NCBI GenBank assembly: GCA_050329415.1
Contig: JBHJOS010000155.1
Coordinates: forward strand, 1 to 33,708
Direction of reading: 5' to 3'
Length of the DNA: 33,708 bases
DNA from: JANNOG01 sp050329415
GTDB lineage: Bacteria; Actinomycetota; Actinomycetes; Actinomycetales; JBBAYJ01
This document shows positions 16,201 to 23,008 of this stretch, one piece after another. Each line of letters opens with the position of its first letter. Within the stretch, counting starts at the first letter, position 1. A model generated the notes under the pieces. It was not told the origin of the DNA, searched no databases, and saw nothing but the letters and a program-made list of their open reading frames with translations. The position numbers were made by a program, and so were the translations under genes.

Positions 16201-17091
16201 GCTGCGCTGGCGGCGGGACTGCGCACCGCCCTGCGCGCCCGGCCGGACCTCGTCCCGCCCTTCACCGCCGACCGGGCCGAACCCGTCGTCGTGATCTCCG
16301 CTGATCAGGCCCGGGGCCTGGAGCGCGACGTCGTGGTGCTGTCGGTCGGATTTCCTCGCACCCCTCACGGCCGGGTGCTCCACCGCTTCGGTCCCCTCGA
16401 CGGCGACGCGGGCGCAGCCCTCGTGGTTGCGGCCGTGACCCGAGCCCGGTCGAGGGTGCACGTGGTCTCCGGCCTGCGTTCGGGCGACCTCGACCCGTCC
16501 CGCCTGCGAGGGGCTGGGGCACAGGCGCTGTCGGCGCTGCTGGCCGGGGCGGAACTGGTGGCGGGGCGAGCGGCCGGTGCGGCACCGGCGCCGGAGCCGG
16601 TGCTCCCGCCCGGCGGGGACCCCCTGGCGTTCCCGCGTCGTGGCGGCACCGCGGACGGCTCGTGGGTGAGACACCTGGTGGTCGCCGACCTCGCCGAGCG
16701 TGGCCTCGCGGTCGCCCCGGGCCCGGACGGTCAGGGGTTGACGGTGGCGGGTCCGATCGGGCCCCCCGTCGTCGTCGATCTCGACGTGCAGTTCGCGGAC
16801 GCGGGTGAAGCCGCCGCCCGAGAGGCCCGGCTGGCGGAGGGGGGGTGGCGACGCACTGTCGTGGCGGTCGAGGACGTCGCCGCGTTGCGCACCGCCACGG
16901 CGCACGCCCTCCAGGCGTTCGTGTCAGGGCCGCCGGACTCCCCGGGCCCGGGCGCGGCGCCGACCGGTCGCCGCCGTGCCCGCCCCGACCGGTCACGCGA
17001 CCCGGCGCCGGAGGACAGCGACGTCGGGTGGAGCGAGCGCAGTCCCGACCCTGACGAGCGCCTGACCGCCGAGCGGCCGCCGCACTGGTGA
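13264..17091 (+). CDS. Degenerate SF1 helicase-like protein with REase-like C-terminus
   Basis: A 1275-aa protein. An N-terminal region of about 330 residues precedes the helicase part, which starts at LDPHQRGVLRLVLAGR. The Walker A position reads AAPATGATH (about residues 348-356), with Ala354 where SF1 enzymes have the ATP-binding Lys. Walker B reads LVVDDAG (D837-D838) instead of DE, and motif III lacks the Gln (VAVGDLARAVP). C-terminal helicase motifs are better kept: GLERDVVVLSVGF, HGRVLHRFGPL and VTRARSR (from about 1058). The last 170 residues resemble the endonuclease-like domain of large actinobacterial helicases. It is probably a non-hydrolysing scaffold or nucleic-acid binder. A Pro/Gly repeat linker lies at about residues 266-310. 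Confidence 0.75.
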   Translation: MVADPGRVASPESASRAVAWAREALVRRPPAGHDLAAVDDAVLDLAPAHGPAVDDWLATGEQQLSALARDVDVRSAWAERLRRLRWRVAELADLGHPAGCLVLGVARVDGELLPVLVRPCRVRVSGPHDARLELTGPWRVDPVLAARLAGRSPRAAQELAATATDDDSGERSPGAADPVRPRPDDRLDRVVAVLGTAGLPVDRRLCLAPLGVAPDRAAADLGRVASWAGGHRVLDTLRLPGESPDLAPGGNADGPDPDPAAAPGSAGSETAALGTAAPHIAVPGTVSPGTVSPGAAGSGAAGPGAAGPESSAPVVDAALDDLLAAPLDPHQRGVLRLVLAGRHVAADAAPATGATHVAAAVAALAAATGRRCLVLAPTVTLGDVLEARTRSLGIRSHVVRGADPADPPREEPSSPAGPEAGAHRAAAAERFAAARGALDVIRDPWQVSRLDVLDALARLDAAPAAPVLEWPVRDGPRLPLESVHRVVDAVAEAVRLGALAPGTDRGAWSEAQLTDPAAAAEAASLAHAVAGRLGDAVRAAAAGLAQVTGTAVATTRADLAERLRLFAGLQATLDKLRPEVFDVPVDDLVAATGGREFRAVQGVQMAAMTRRRLVGRARRLLRPGIDVPLPDLHALLVSAARQRAEWQSLSGGAGWAHVPPEVPQRLRAVREFLDACRRLGAVHPGVRAVDGVDEVIALAGELARASAEVAALPERTRLRQVWLSRGLGELVDRLADELTRTAPDREADPGTVARTALWRAWWAAAARATNPPPGSSGSGVRALEQYAAAHAEHRRAAAGRAAAAAGGVPAPVLVRIAVPADLAELPDDERFDVLVVDDAGTVPFAEVVGAVARSVQVVAVGDLARAVPASALAVLRTAPVSVVQRPVLGMRHRPVPVPMAAGGGPGGPEEAPLADPGAALSFTHVAGAAGLPAAGDDHVDSSQAEVRAVVDLVLETADEQWRQEPPGSLAVVALTRSHAAALAAGLRTALRARPDLVPPFTADRAEPVVVISADQARGLERDVVVLSVGFPRTPHGRVLHRFGPLDGDAGAALVVAAVTRARSRVHVVSGLRSGDLDPSRLRGAGAQALSALLAGAELVAGRAAGAAPAPEPVLPPGGDPLAFPRRGGTADGSWVRHLVVADLAERGLAVAPGPDGQGLTVAGPIGPPVVVDLDVQFADAGEAAAREARLAEGGWRRTVVAVEDVAALRTATAHALQAFVSGPPDSPGPGAAPTGRRRARPDRSRDPAPEDSDVGWSERSPDPDERLTAERPPHW
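14059..14193 (+). repeat. 15-bp degenerate tandem repeats in the helicase-like gene
   Basis: Nine consecutive 15-bp units, best conserved from 14104 onward (for example GTGTCGCCCGGGACT, then GCTGGGCCCGGGGCC). They encode pentapeptides of the form A/V-x-P-G-T/A in a linker between the N-terminal region and the helicase core. The frame is kept throughout. Confidence 0.85.
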
Positions 17092-17105
17092 CGGCGGCCG
17101 CCGTC
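17090..17105. terminator. 16-bp palindrome at a convergent gene junction
   Basis: GACGGCGGCCGCCGTC is a perfect palindrome between the stop of the helicase-like gene and the stop of mscL, 19 nt apart. It may act as a bidirectional terminator, but there is no T-run on either side, so the call is weak. Confidence 0.35.
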
Positions 17106-17109
17106 CGCG

Positions 17110-17508
17110 TCAGACGCTGCGGTCGCTGCGCTCGCGCAACAGGTCCCGGATTTCGCGCAGCAGGACGACGTCATCGGGGGTCGCGGGCTCCTGGGGCTTC
17201 GCGGCGAACCGCCCCATCAGCTTGTTGAGCGGCTTGACGAAGACGAAGAACACCACGGCCGCCGTGATGAGGAACGCGATGACGGCGCTGATGACGGCGC
17301 CGATGTCGACGCGGGACGCCGTGTTGCCGGCCACGATCTCGAAGGAGAGCCCCTCGACGTTGGCGCCTCCCAACGCGGCCACCACGGGGTTGATGAGATT
17401 GTCGACGATCGCGGTGATGATGGCCTGGAACGCCAGGCCGATGACCAGCGCGGTGGCCAGCTCGACGACGTTCCCCCGCAGGATGAAGTCCCGGAACTCC
17501 TTGATCAT
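17110..17508 (-). CDS. mscL: Large-conductance mechanosensitive channel MscL
   Basis: A 132-aa pore-forming subunit (pentamer in the family) that opens on membrane tension and releases solutes during hypo-osmotic shock. The N-terminus MIKEFRDFILRGNVVELATALVIG is the canonical amphipathic S1 plus pore-lining TM1. A periplasmic loop follows, then TM2 (AVIAFLITAAVVFFVFVKPLNKL) and a C-terminal cytoplasmic helix with LLREIRDLL. The upstream in-frame ATG (17547) was rejected because the family starts at this Met, which has GGAGGGG 5-6 nt upstream. It lies 65 nt downstream of the SAF gene on the same strand, the usual actinobacterial order. Confidence 0.97.
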   Translation of the reverse strand: MIKEFRDFILRGNVVELATALVIGLAFQAIITAIVDNLINPVVAALGGANVEGLSFEIVAGNTASRVDIGAVISAVIAFLITAAVVFFVFVKPLNKLMGRFAAKPQEPATPDDVVLLREIRDLLRERSDRSV

Positions 17509-17573
17509 GACACCCCTCCATCGGTCAAGTTGATCACGAGCAGGCACACAGTAGTGACCAGCCGGTGGCCTGC

Positions 17574-18299
17574 CTAGCCTCCCGTGGCATGCGGAACCGT
17601 CACGGCCAGGCCCTGCCCGGCGACCGCGGCCAGGCGGCCGGCCTCCGTCGGCGTTGCCGACACGACGAGGGCGCTCGCCCCGGGGTCCGGAGCGGCGCCG
17701 GGCAGCAGGCCCGCAGCGTCCCCGGTGTCGTCCGCGCCGCCGAGGACCTGAACGACGACGGCCCGCCGCGCCAGCGGCGCCGCCGGGGCGGCAACGGGGT
17801 CCCCGTCACTCCCGCCCGGCCACCCGGCCAGCTCGCCCGGGACCCCGGTGGGGAGGTGGACGTCGACGACGGTCCCGGGGACGACGAGAACGGCCGACCA
17901 GGGATCGGCCAGGCCGACGACCACCCGAACCCGCCCGGGTGCGTGCGGGACGGAACCGCCGGTCGACACGGCGGGGCCGGTCAGCGCCTCGCCGCGCGTC
18001 ACAGTCCGCGCCAGGGCGGCACCCACCACCGCCGCGCGGCCCGCGGCGCGATCGGGCGCGAGAGTCCGGGGCCAGGCCGTCTCGTGGACGTCGTCCGGGC
18101 CCAGGACGGTTCCGGCGGGCAGGTCACGGGCGGCGACCACGACCGGGACGGTCGCCGGGGCCGCCACGGACACCACGGCCGACGTCGCCGTCCAGGCGGC
18201 CGCGGCGGCGAGCAGGGCGGCGAGGGGGCGGCGGTGACGCGCCACGCGACGTGCCAGCGTGCGCACGCGGGACGGCGCCGGGGGAGCGAATCGGATCAC
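17574..18299 (-). CDS. SAF-domain membrane-anchored protein (CpaB/RcpC-like)
   Basis: A 241-aa protein beginning at a GTG (VIRFAPPAPSRVRTLARRVARHRR). A basic N-terminus and one TM helix (PLAALLAAAAAWTATSAVVSVA) are followed by a SAF domain with VVVAARDLPAGTVLGPDDV and RTVTRGEALTGPAV, then a CpaB/RcpC-like beta domain. In pili systems such proteins are assembly factors, but no tad genes are nearby. Actinobacteria commonly carry this gene between fmdB and mscL, as here. Its function in this setting is unknown. The longer upstream reading is Arg/Pro-rich and non-coding in character, so the GTG at 18299 was chosen. Confidence 0.8.
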   Translation of the reverse strand: MIRFAPPAPSRVRTLARRVARHRRPLAALLAAAAAWTATSAVVSVAAPATVPVVVAARDLPAGTVLGPDDVHETAWPRTLAPDRAAGRAAVVGAALARTVTRGEALTGPAVSTGGSVPHAPGRVRVVVGLADPWSAVLVVPGTVVDVHLPTGVPGELAGWPGGSDGDPVAAPAAPLARRAVVVQVLGGADDTGDAAGLLPGAAPDPGASALVVSATPTEAGRLAAVAGQGLAVTVPHATGG

Positions 18300-18438
18300 C
18301 CCCCGAGCCTGTCGTCCGCTCCGCCCCGGGGTGCGGCTGCGTGGTCCCGGCTTGTGGACGGGCTCCCGGCACCGGGGCTGTGGACGCGGTCGGGACGGGA
18401 TTGCTCGCGGTGACCGCCGGCGCTCGGGCCGCGGGTGC

Positions 18439-18843
18439 TCAGGCCGCCGGTGCGGGGGTGGCGGCCTTCGTCGACGAGCCCGAGGACGAGCCCGAGGACG
18501 AGCCCGAGGACGCAGCCGAGCCGGCGGTTCCGCCGGTCGCGGCGCCACCTCCTCCGCCGTTGCCACCCGTGCCGCCCGAGTCCGACTTCCCGCCACCCGG
18601 CGAGCCGCCGTCGGAGGAACCGGCCGCGCCGTCACCGGAGCCCTTGGCCGGTTTCGTCGCCGCCCCCTCGCGGGAGTCCGTCCGGTAGAACCCGGACCCC
18701 TTGAAGACCACGCCGACCGCTGAGTAGACCTTGCGCAGCCGCCCGGCGCACTCGGGGCAGTCCGTCAGGGCCGCGTCCGAGAACGACTGCTGCACGTCGA
18801 AGCGGTGATCGCACGAGGTGCAGGCATAGGAGTACGTGGGCAC
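18439..18843 (-). CDS. FmdB-family zinc-ribbon protein, probable Ruc-like redox-regulated chaperone
   Basis: A 134-aa protein. The first 40 residues are the FmdB zinc ribbon VPTYSYACTSCDHRF...DCPEC with C8, C11, C29 and C32 as ligands. From about residue 55 on it is a Gly/Ser/Ala/Thr-rich disordered tail. The layout matches mycobacterial Rv0991c (Ruc), reported to be a redox-regulated chaperone that is heat-inducible, and the genomic neighbourhood (mscL, 5-FCL, galU, glp) is the same. The start is the GTG that opens the family sequence. A perfect CIRCE operator ends 9 nt upstream, so HrcA control is predicted. The tail contains a 12-bp DNA repeat giving Ser/Gly runs. In older annotation the name refers to formamidase regulation, which has no support here. 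Confidence 0.85.
   Translation of the reverse strand: MPTYSYACTSCDHRFDVQQSFSDAALTDCPECAGRLRKVYSAVGVVFKGSGFYRTDSREGAATKPAKGSGDGAAGSSDGGSPGGGKSDSGGTGGNGGGGGAATGGTAGSAASSGSSSGSSSGSSTKAATPAPAA
18473..18520. repeat. 12-bp tandem repeat in the fmdB tail
   Basis: GACGAGCCCGAG is repeated three times exactly from 18473, plus a fourth copy with two changes. On the minus strand it encodes the Ser/Ser/Gly/Ser tetrapeptide of the disordered tail. Length polymorphism between strains would be expected. Confidence 0.85.
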
Positions 18844-18852
18844 CCGCACAGA

Positions 18853-18879
18853 TTGGCACTCCAGTGCCCCGAGTGCCAA
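18853..18879 (-). promoter_or_regulatory. CIRCE element (HrcA operator) upstream of fmdB
   Basis: TTGGCACTC-N9-GAGTGCCAA, a perfect 9-bp inverted repeat with the exact 9-nt spacer of CIRCE (consensus TTAGCACTC-N9-GAGTGCTAA). The one symmetric A-to-G change per arm is common in high-GC actinobacteria. It lies 10-36 nt upstream of the fmdB start codon, in the 5' leader. The only Shine-Dalgarno-like GGAG overlaps an arm, so a bound repressor or a hairpin could both matter. HrcA repressing chaperone genes through CIRCE is established. Confidence 0.88.
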
Positions 18880-18916
18880 TACCCGGGGCGCACCGACGGC
18901 CCGGCGCACCGACGGG

Positions 18917-19498
18917 TCAGCCACCCCGGACCAGGGCGAGGAACTCGGCACGGGTGCGAAAGTCGTCCCGCAGGAGCCCCCGCATGGCCGAGGTGGTCGT
19001 CACCGACCCCGCGGCCTTGGCCCCGCGCAGCGTCATGCACGAGTGCTCCGCCGCGAGCACGACACCGACCCCGCGCGGGGCGAGCTCCCGCTCCAGCCAC
19101 GAGGCGATCTGGGCGGTGAGCCGCTCCTGGACCTGCGGCCCACGGCTGAACAGCTCGACCACCCGGGCCAGCTTGCTGAGCCCGACGATCCGGTCGCCCG
19201 GCAGGTAGCCGACGGTCGCCTTGCCCATGAAGGGCAGCAGGTGGTGCTCGCACACCGACACGAAGTCGACGCCGCTGACCACCACCAGCTCGTCGTAGCC
19301 CTCGTCGTTGGCGAACGTGGTCGCCTCGAACTCGCGCGGCGTCATGAGCTCGGCGTAGGCCCGGGCCATCCGACGGGGCGTGCGGTCCCGGCCGTCGAGG
19401 CTCAGGTCCACGCCCAGGGCGACCAGGAACTCGCGGGCGGCCCGCTCGGCACGGTCCAGATCGATGTCCGGGGCGGGGTCCGGGTCGGGCATCGTCAT
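18917..19498 (-). CDS. folE: GTP cyclohydrolase I
   Basis: A 193-aa enzyme converting GTP to 7,8-dihydroneopterin triphosphate, the first step of folate or other pterin synthesis. The zinc and catalytic set is complete: C83-E-H85-H86 (VCEHHLLPF) and C154 (EHSCM), with the same 71-residue separation as in E. coli (C110/C181). Other signatures are DRTPRRMARAYAEL, GLSKLARVVE and QERLTAQIA. The start MTMPDPDP has GGAG about 9 nt upstream. Folate genes (folP, folB, folK) are absent nearby, so this may be a second paralogue or a relocated folE. It shares a divergent region with the acylase gene, and its stop is 74 nt before the fmdB start. Confidence 0.93.
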   Translation of the reverse strand: MTMPDPDPAPDIDLDRAERAAREFLVALGVDLSLDGRDRTPRRMARAYAELMTPREFEATTFANDEGYDELVVVSGVDFVSVCEHHLLPFMGKATVGYLPGDRIVGLSKLARVVELFSRGPQVQERLTAQIASWLERELAPRGVGVVLAAEHSCMTLRGAKAAGSVTTTSAMRGLLRDDFRTRAEFLALVRGG

Positions 19499-19693
19499 CT
19501 CGGGCTCCGGGGTCCGCGCGTCGGGGTGGATCCGGGTGGGACTCCGGGACGTCCCAGGGAGGTCAACGCCTGGTGACGCCAGCTCGTTCCGGCGACACGA
19601 TCCGGGGCCTATCGTGCGCGACATGGCCGGTGCCCGGGCCCCCCACGGGGTCGTGCGGACGATGCCGCGGATGATTCCTCGGACGGTGCCGAG

Positions 19694-22267
19694 GTGAGGG
19701 TCCTGGCCCAGGTCGCGGGAGCCGTCGCGGTGGTGGTCGTCGCCGTCCTGGTGGTGGCGACCGCGACGGTGACCGTCACGGTGCGCCGCCCGTTCCCGCA
19801 CCACGACGGCCAGGTCGTGCTGCGCGGCCTGGACGGCCCCGTCGAGGTGCGCCGCGACGCCCGCGGCGTCCCCCACGTCGAGGCGGGCACGGCGGCCGAC
19901 CTGTTCTTCGCCCAGGGGTACGTGACCGCCCAGGACCGGTTCTTCGAGATGGACGTCCGCCGGCACGTCGCCGCCGGACGGCTGTCCGAACTCGTGGGGG
20001 AGGACGCCGACGCCCTGGCCGCCGACCGGGTGGTGCGCACCATGGGCTGGCGCCGCGTGGCCGAGCAGGAGGCCCGGGCGATGCCGGCCGCCGAGCGCGC
20101 CGTCCTCGAGGCCTACAGCGCCGGGGTGAACTCCTACCTCGAAGGGCGCTCGCCCGGCCAGGTCTCCGTGGCCTACAGCGTCCTGGGCCTCCGGCTGCCG
20201 CTGCCACGGATCGAGCGGTGGACACCGGTCGACTCCCTGTCGTGGCTCAAGGCCATCGCCTGGGAGCTGTCGAGCAACCGCACCGAGGAGGCGGTGCGCG
20301 CGCTGCTGCTGGCCGAGGGCATGCCGGCGGCCCAGGTGGCCCAGCTGCTCCCCGACTACCCGCCGGACCGGCCGACCATCGTCGAGGGGCGGGCCGGGGT
20401 CGCGGCCACGGTGCCCGCCGGGGGGACGGCTCCCGGGGCCGACGGGAACGACGAGGTGCCGGCGGCGGCCGCGTCGGCGCTGCGCTCCGCCCTGGCCGCG
20501 GTCGAGGCCGCGCCGGCGACGGTGGGGGGCGCCGGTGCGGGGGGCTCCAACTCGTGGGTCGTGGCGGGTGAGCACACCGCCTCCGGCCGGCCGCTGCTCG
20601 CCAACGACCCGCATCTCGGCCCGTCGGTGCCCTCGGTCTGGTACCAGGTGGGCCTGCGCTGCCGCGAGCCGGGACCCGACTGCCCCTACGAGGTCTCCGG
20701 GTTCTCCTTCGCGGGCGTGCCCGGCGTCCTCATCGGCCGCAACGCCCGGATCGCCTGGGGCCTCACGACGATGAACACCGACGACGCGGACTACGTCGTC
20801 GAGCGGGTGGTCCGTGGCACCCGGTACGTCGTCGACGGCGTCGAGCGCCCGATGCGCGTCCGGTCCGAGGTGATCCGGGTGGCCGGCGGCGACGACGTCC
20901 CGCTGACCGTCCGGACGACCCGGCACGGGCCCGTCGTCAGCGACGTCCTGGACGGTGCCGGTGCGGTCGCGGACGCCGCCCCACTCGCGGGCCACCAGCC
21001 GCCCGGCGGGGATGCGCCGGACGGTGAGTACGCCGTCTCGCTGGCCTGGACCGGCTCCGAGCCGGGCCGCACCTTCCAGGCGCTGCTCGCGGTCAACACC
21101 GCCGGCGACTGGGAGTCGTTCCGAGCGGCTGCCGCCCTGCTCGACTCGCCCGGGCAGAACCTCGTCTACGCCGACGTGGCCGGGCGGATCGGCTACCAGT
21201 CCCCGGGGCTCGTCCCGGTCCGGGGCGCGGGCGACGGCCGGTCGCCGGCGCCGGGGTGGGACAGCGCGTACGAGTGGCGCGGCTGGGTGCCCTTCGACCG
21301 GATGCCCTCCGTCACCGACCCGCCGAGCGGCTACCTCGTGACGGCGAACAACCAGGTGACCCGCGACCCAGCGGCGCCCTACCTCGGGTCCGAGACGGCG
21401 CACGGCGCCCGGGCGGCCCGGATCGACGACGAGCTGGCCCGCCTCGTGGCCCGCGGCGGTGTGACGGCCGCGGACCTCGCGGCCCTGCAGGTGGACGACG
21501 TCTCCCCGCTGGCCCGGGAACTGGTCCCGGCCCTGCTCCAGGTGGACGGCCTGGACCCGTTCACCGAGGAGGCGGTCGACCTGCTGCGCGACTGGGACGG
21601 CGGGACGCCCCGGGACTCCGCGGCGGCCGCGTACGCCCACGCGGTGTGGGAGCGGGTGCTCGCGCTCACCTTCCACGACGAGATCCCCGAGGGCTGGCGG
21701 CCGAGCGGGTCCGACCGGGACCTCGCCGCCGTCCACGCGCTGCTGGCCGACCCCTCGGCGGCCTGGTGGGACGACGTCACCACCGCCCGGGTCGTGGAGA
21801 GCCGGGACGAGATCCTCGCCCGGGCCCTCACCGAGGCCCGCCTGGACCTCACCCGGTCCCTGGCGAAGGACCCGCGGGACTGGCGGTGGGACCGCCTCCA
21901 CGTGCTGCGGGCCCGGCAGCTGCCGCTCGGGTCGCAGGGCGTGCCGTGGCCGGTGCGACGGTTCGTCAACCTCGGCGAGATCGGCCTGGCGGGCAGCTCG
22001 GACGCGGTCAACGCCACCGGCTTCGACGCGGCGACCGGGTCGTTCGAGGTGACGGCCGTGCCGAGCATGCGGATGGTGGTGGATCTCGGCGACCCGGACG
22101 GCGGCACCTGGGTCCACACCACCGGCGCGTCGGGCCACCCCGGGCACCGCCACTACGGCGACCAGCGCGACCCCTGGGCCCGGGGCGAGACGTTCCCCTG
22201 GCCCTTCTCCGCCGACGCCGTCCGCGACGCCGAGCGGGACCTCCTGGTCCTGGAACCGCCGGGGTGA
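19694..22267 (+). CDS. Penicillin acylase family Ntn hydrolase
   Basis: An 857-aa precursor of an amide hydrolase. An N-terminal TM/signal anchor (AVAVVVVAVLVVATATVTVTV) places it outside the membrane. The alpha-chain part contains DLFFAQGYVTAQDRFFEMDVRR. A Gly-rich linker ends GGAGAGG before SNSWVV; Ser285 is the predicted autocatalytic cleavage site and N-terminal nucleophile of the beta chain. Next come LLANDPHL, TTMNTDDAD and VTANNQV, all family signatures. Family members hydrolyse beta-lactam side chains, acyl-homoserine lactones or other acyl amides; the substrate here is not predictable. The GTG start at 19694 has a GAGG too close to be sure of. It overlaps the TetR start by 4 nt. Confidence 0.9.
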   Translation: MRVLAQVAGAVAVVVVAVLVVATATVTVTVRRPFPHHDGQVVLRGLDGPVEVRRDARGVPHVEAGTAADLFFAQGYVTAQDRFFEMDVRRHVAAGRLSELVGEDADALAADRVVRTMGWRRVAEQEARAMPAAERAVLEAYSAGVNSYLEGRSPGQVSVAYSVLGLRLPLPRIERWTPVDSLSWLKAIAWELSSNRTEEAVRALLLAEGMPAAQVAQLLPDYPPDRPTIVEGRAGVAATVPAGGTAPGADGNDEVPAAAASALRSALAAVEAAPATVGGAGAGGSNSWVVAGEHTASGRPLLANDPHLGPSVPSVWYQVGLRCREPGPDCPYEVSGFSFAGVPGVLIGRNARIAWGLTTMNTDDADYVVERVVRGTRYVVDGVERPMRVRSEVIRVAGGDDVPLTVRTTRHGPVVSDVLDGAGAVADAAPLAGHQPPGGDAPDGEYAVSLAWTGSEPGRTFQALLAVNTAGDWESFRAAAALLDSPGQNLVYADVAGRIGYQSPGLVPVRGAGDGRSPAPGWDSAYEWRGWVPFDRMPSVTDPPSGYLVTANNQVTRDPAAPYLGSETAHGARAARIDDELARLVARGGVTAADLAALQVDDVSPLARELVPALLQVDGLDPFTEEAVDLLRDWDGGTPRDSAAAAYAHAVWERVLALTFHDEIPEGWRPSGSDRDLAAVHALLADPSAAWWDDVTTARVVESRDEILARALTEARLDLTRSLAKDPRDWRWDRLHVLRARQLPLGSQGVPWPVRRFVNLGEIGLAGSSDAVNATGFDAATGSFEVTAVPSMRMVVDLGDPDGGTWVHTTGASGHPGHRHYGDQRDPWARGETFPWPFSADAVRDAERDLLVLEPPG

Positions 22268-22890
22268 GCGAGGCCGGCGGCGCGGGGCGGCCGCGCCCGG
22301 GCGCCCGGCGCGGTCCCCGGCGCGAGGGCGACGCCCGCGCCGACATCCTCGCGGCGGCCCGGCGCCTGTTCGCCGAGCGGGGCTACGACGGCACGTCGCT
22401 GCGCGCCGTGGCGCGCGCCGCCAGCGTCGACCCCGCGCTCGTCCACCACTACTTCGCCGGCAAGCCGGACCTGTACAGCACGACCATCGGGCTCGGCGTC
22501 GACCCGGCTGCGGTCCGGGACCGTGTGCTCGCGGCCGGCCGGAGCGGCGGCGCCGACGTCCTCGTCCGCACGTTCCTGAGCCTGTGGGACGGCCCCGAGG
22601 GCGAAGAGCGGATGCGGGGGCTGCTCGTCGGCCTAGCGACGCGCTCACCGGTCGGTCTCGCCTACCGGGAGTTCGTCGCCGAGGCGATCCTCGGTCCCCT
22701 CATGGCCGAGTTCGCGGCGGACCAGCCGGCGCGCCGCGGCGCGCTGGTGTCGTCCCAGCTCGTCGGGCTCGCCGTGGTCCGTTACGTGGTGCGCATGGAG
22801 CCGCTGGCCGGCGCGCCCGTCGAGGAGGTGGTGGCCCTCGTGGCGCCCACGCTGCGGCGGTACCTGGAGGACCCGCTGCCGGCACCTTGA
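22264..22890 (+). CDS. TetR-family transcriptional regulator
   Basis: A 208-aa regulator. The N-terminal HTH (RADILAAARRLFAERGYDGTSLRAVARAASVDPALVHHYFAGKPDLY) is the standard TetR DNA-binding domain at about residues 23-68. The C-terminal ligand domain has an actinobacterial TetR_C-type helix set (LVGLATRSPVGLAYREFV, VSSQLVGLAVVRYVVRMEPLA). The GTG start overlaps the acylase stop (GTGA), so the two are made from one message and the regulator probably controls the acylase operon. The inducer is unknown. The palindromes in 22911-22930 lie just after it and are a possible site. Confidence 0.92.
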   Translation: MSEAGGAGRPRPGARRGPRREGDARADILAAARRLFAERGYDGTSLRAVARAASVDPALVHHYFAGKPDLYSTTIGLGVDPAAVRDRVLAAGRSGGADVLVRTFLSLWDGPEGEERMRGLLVGLATRSPVGLAYREFVAEAILGPLMAEFAADQPARRGALVSSQLVGLAVVRYVVRMEPLAGAPVEEVVALVAPTLRRYLEDPLPAP

Positions 22891-22910
22891 CAGCGCGAGG
22901 CAGCCGGAGT

Positions 22911-22930
22911 GCGATTCATCGCATGATGAA
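22911..22930. promoter_or_regulatory. Overlapping palindromes, possible operator
   Basis: GCGAT-TC-ATCGC (22911-22922) and TTCATC-GCAT-GATGAA (22915-22930) are perfect overlapping palindromes in the 110-nt gap between the TetR gene and the antitoxin gene. The stretch is relatively AT-rich for this window. It could bind the TetR protein or the antitoxin, or form the tail of the TetR transcript. Confidence 0.35.
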
Positions 22931-22963
22931 AAGTGGCGAGAGGCCGGCCGTCCGGCGGCCGCG

Positions 22964-23008
22964 TTGGCGCACCCTCGCATGACTCAGCTACTCTGTAGTC
23001 ATGAGTAG
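22964..23008 (+). promoter_or_regulatory. Leaderless promoter and nested operator of the toxin-antitoxin pair
   Basis: TTGGCG (22964-22969) and TACTCT (22989-22994) resemble -35/-10 boxes with a 19-nt spacer. The -10 ends 6 nt before the ATG at 23001, as in leaderless actinobacterial transcripts, and no Shine-Dalgarno is present. Two nested inverted repeats overlie it: ATGACT...AGTCAT (22979-23002) and CTACTC...GAGTAG (22988-23008). Autorepression by the RHH antitoxin is the natural reading. Confidence 0.55.

Noticed and set aside
11104..16905. A 1933-codon open frame on the minus strand spanning two genes
   Set aside because: It is antisense to the ligase-like and helicase-like genes, is dominated by Arg/Gly/Pro/His, and has no domain. 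Strong GC3 bias on the + strand removes stops from this frame.
17529..17573. A further small gene between the SAF gene and mscL
   Set aside because: Too short, with no start and no Shine-Dalgarno; it is the mscL leader.
18917..22648. A single 1243-aa minus-strand protein including GTP cyclohydrolase I
   Set aside because: Only the last 193 residues are FolE; the rest is the antisense of the acylase. The ATG at 19498 fits the family start.
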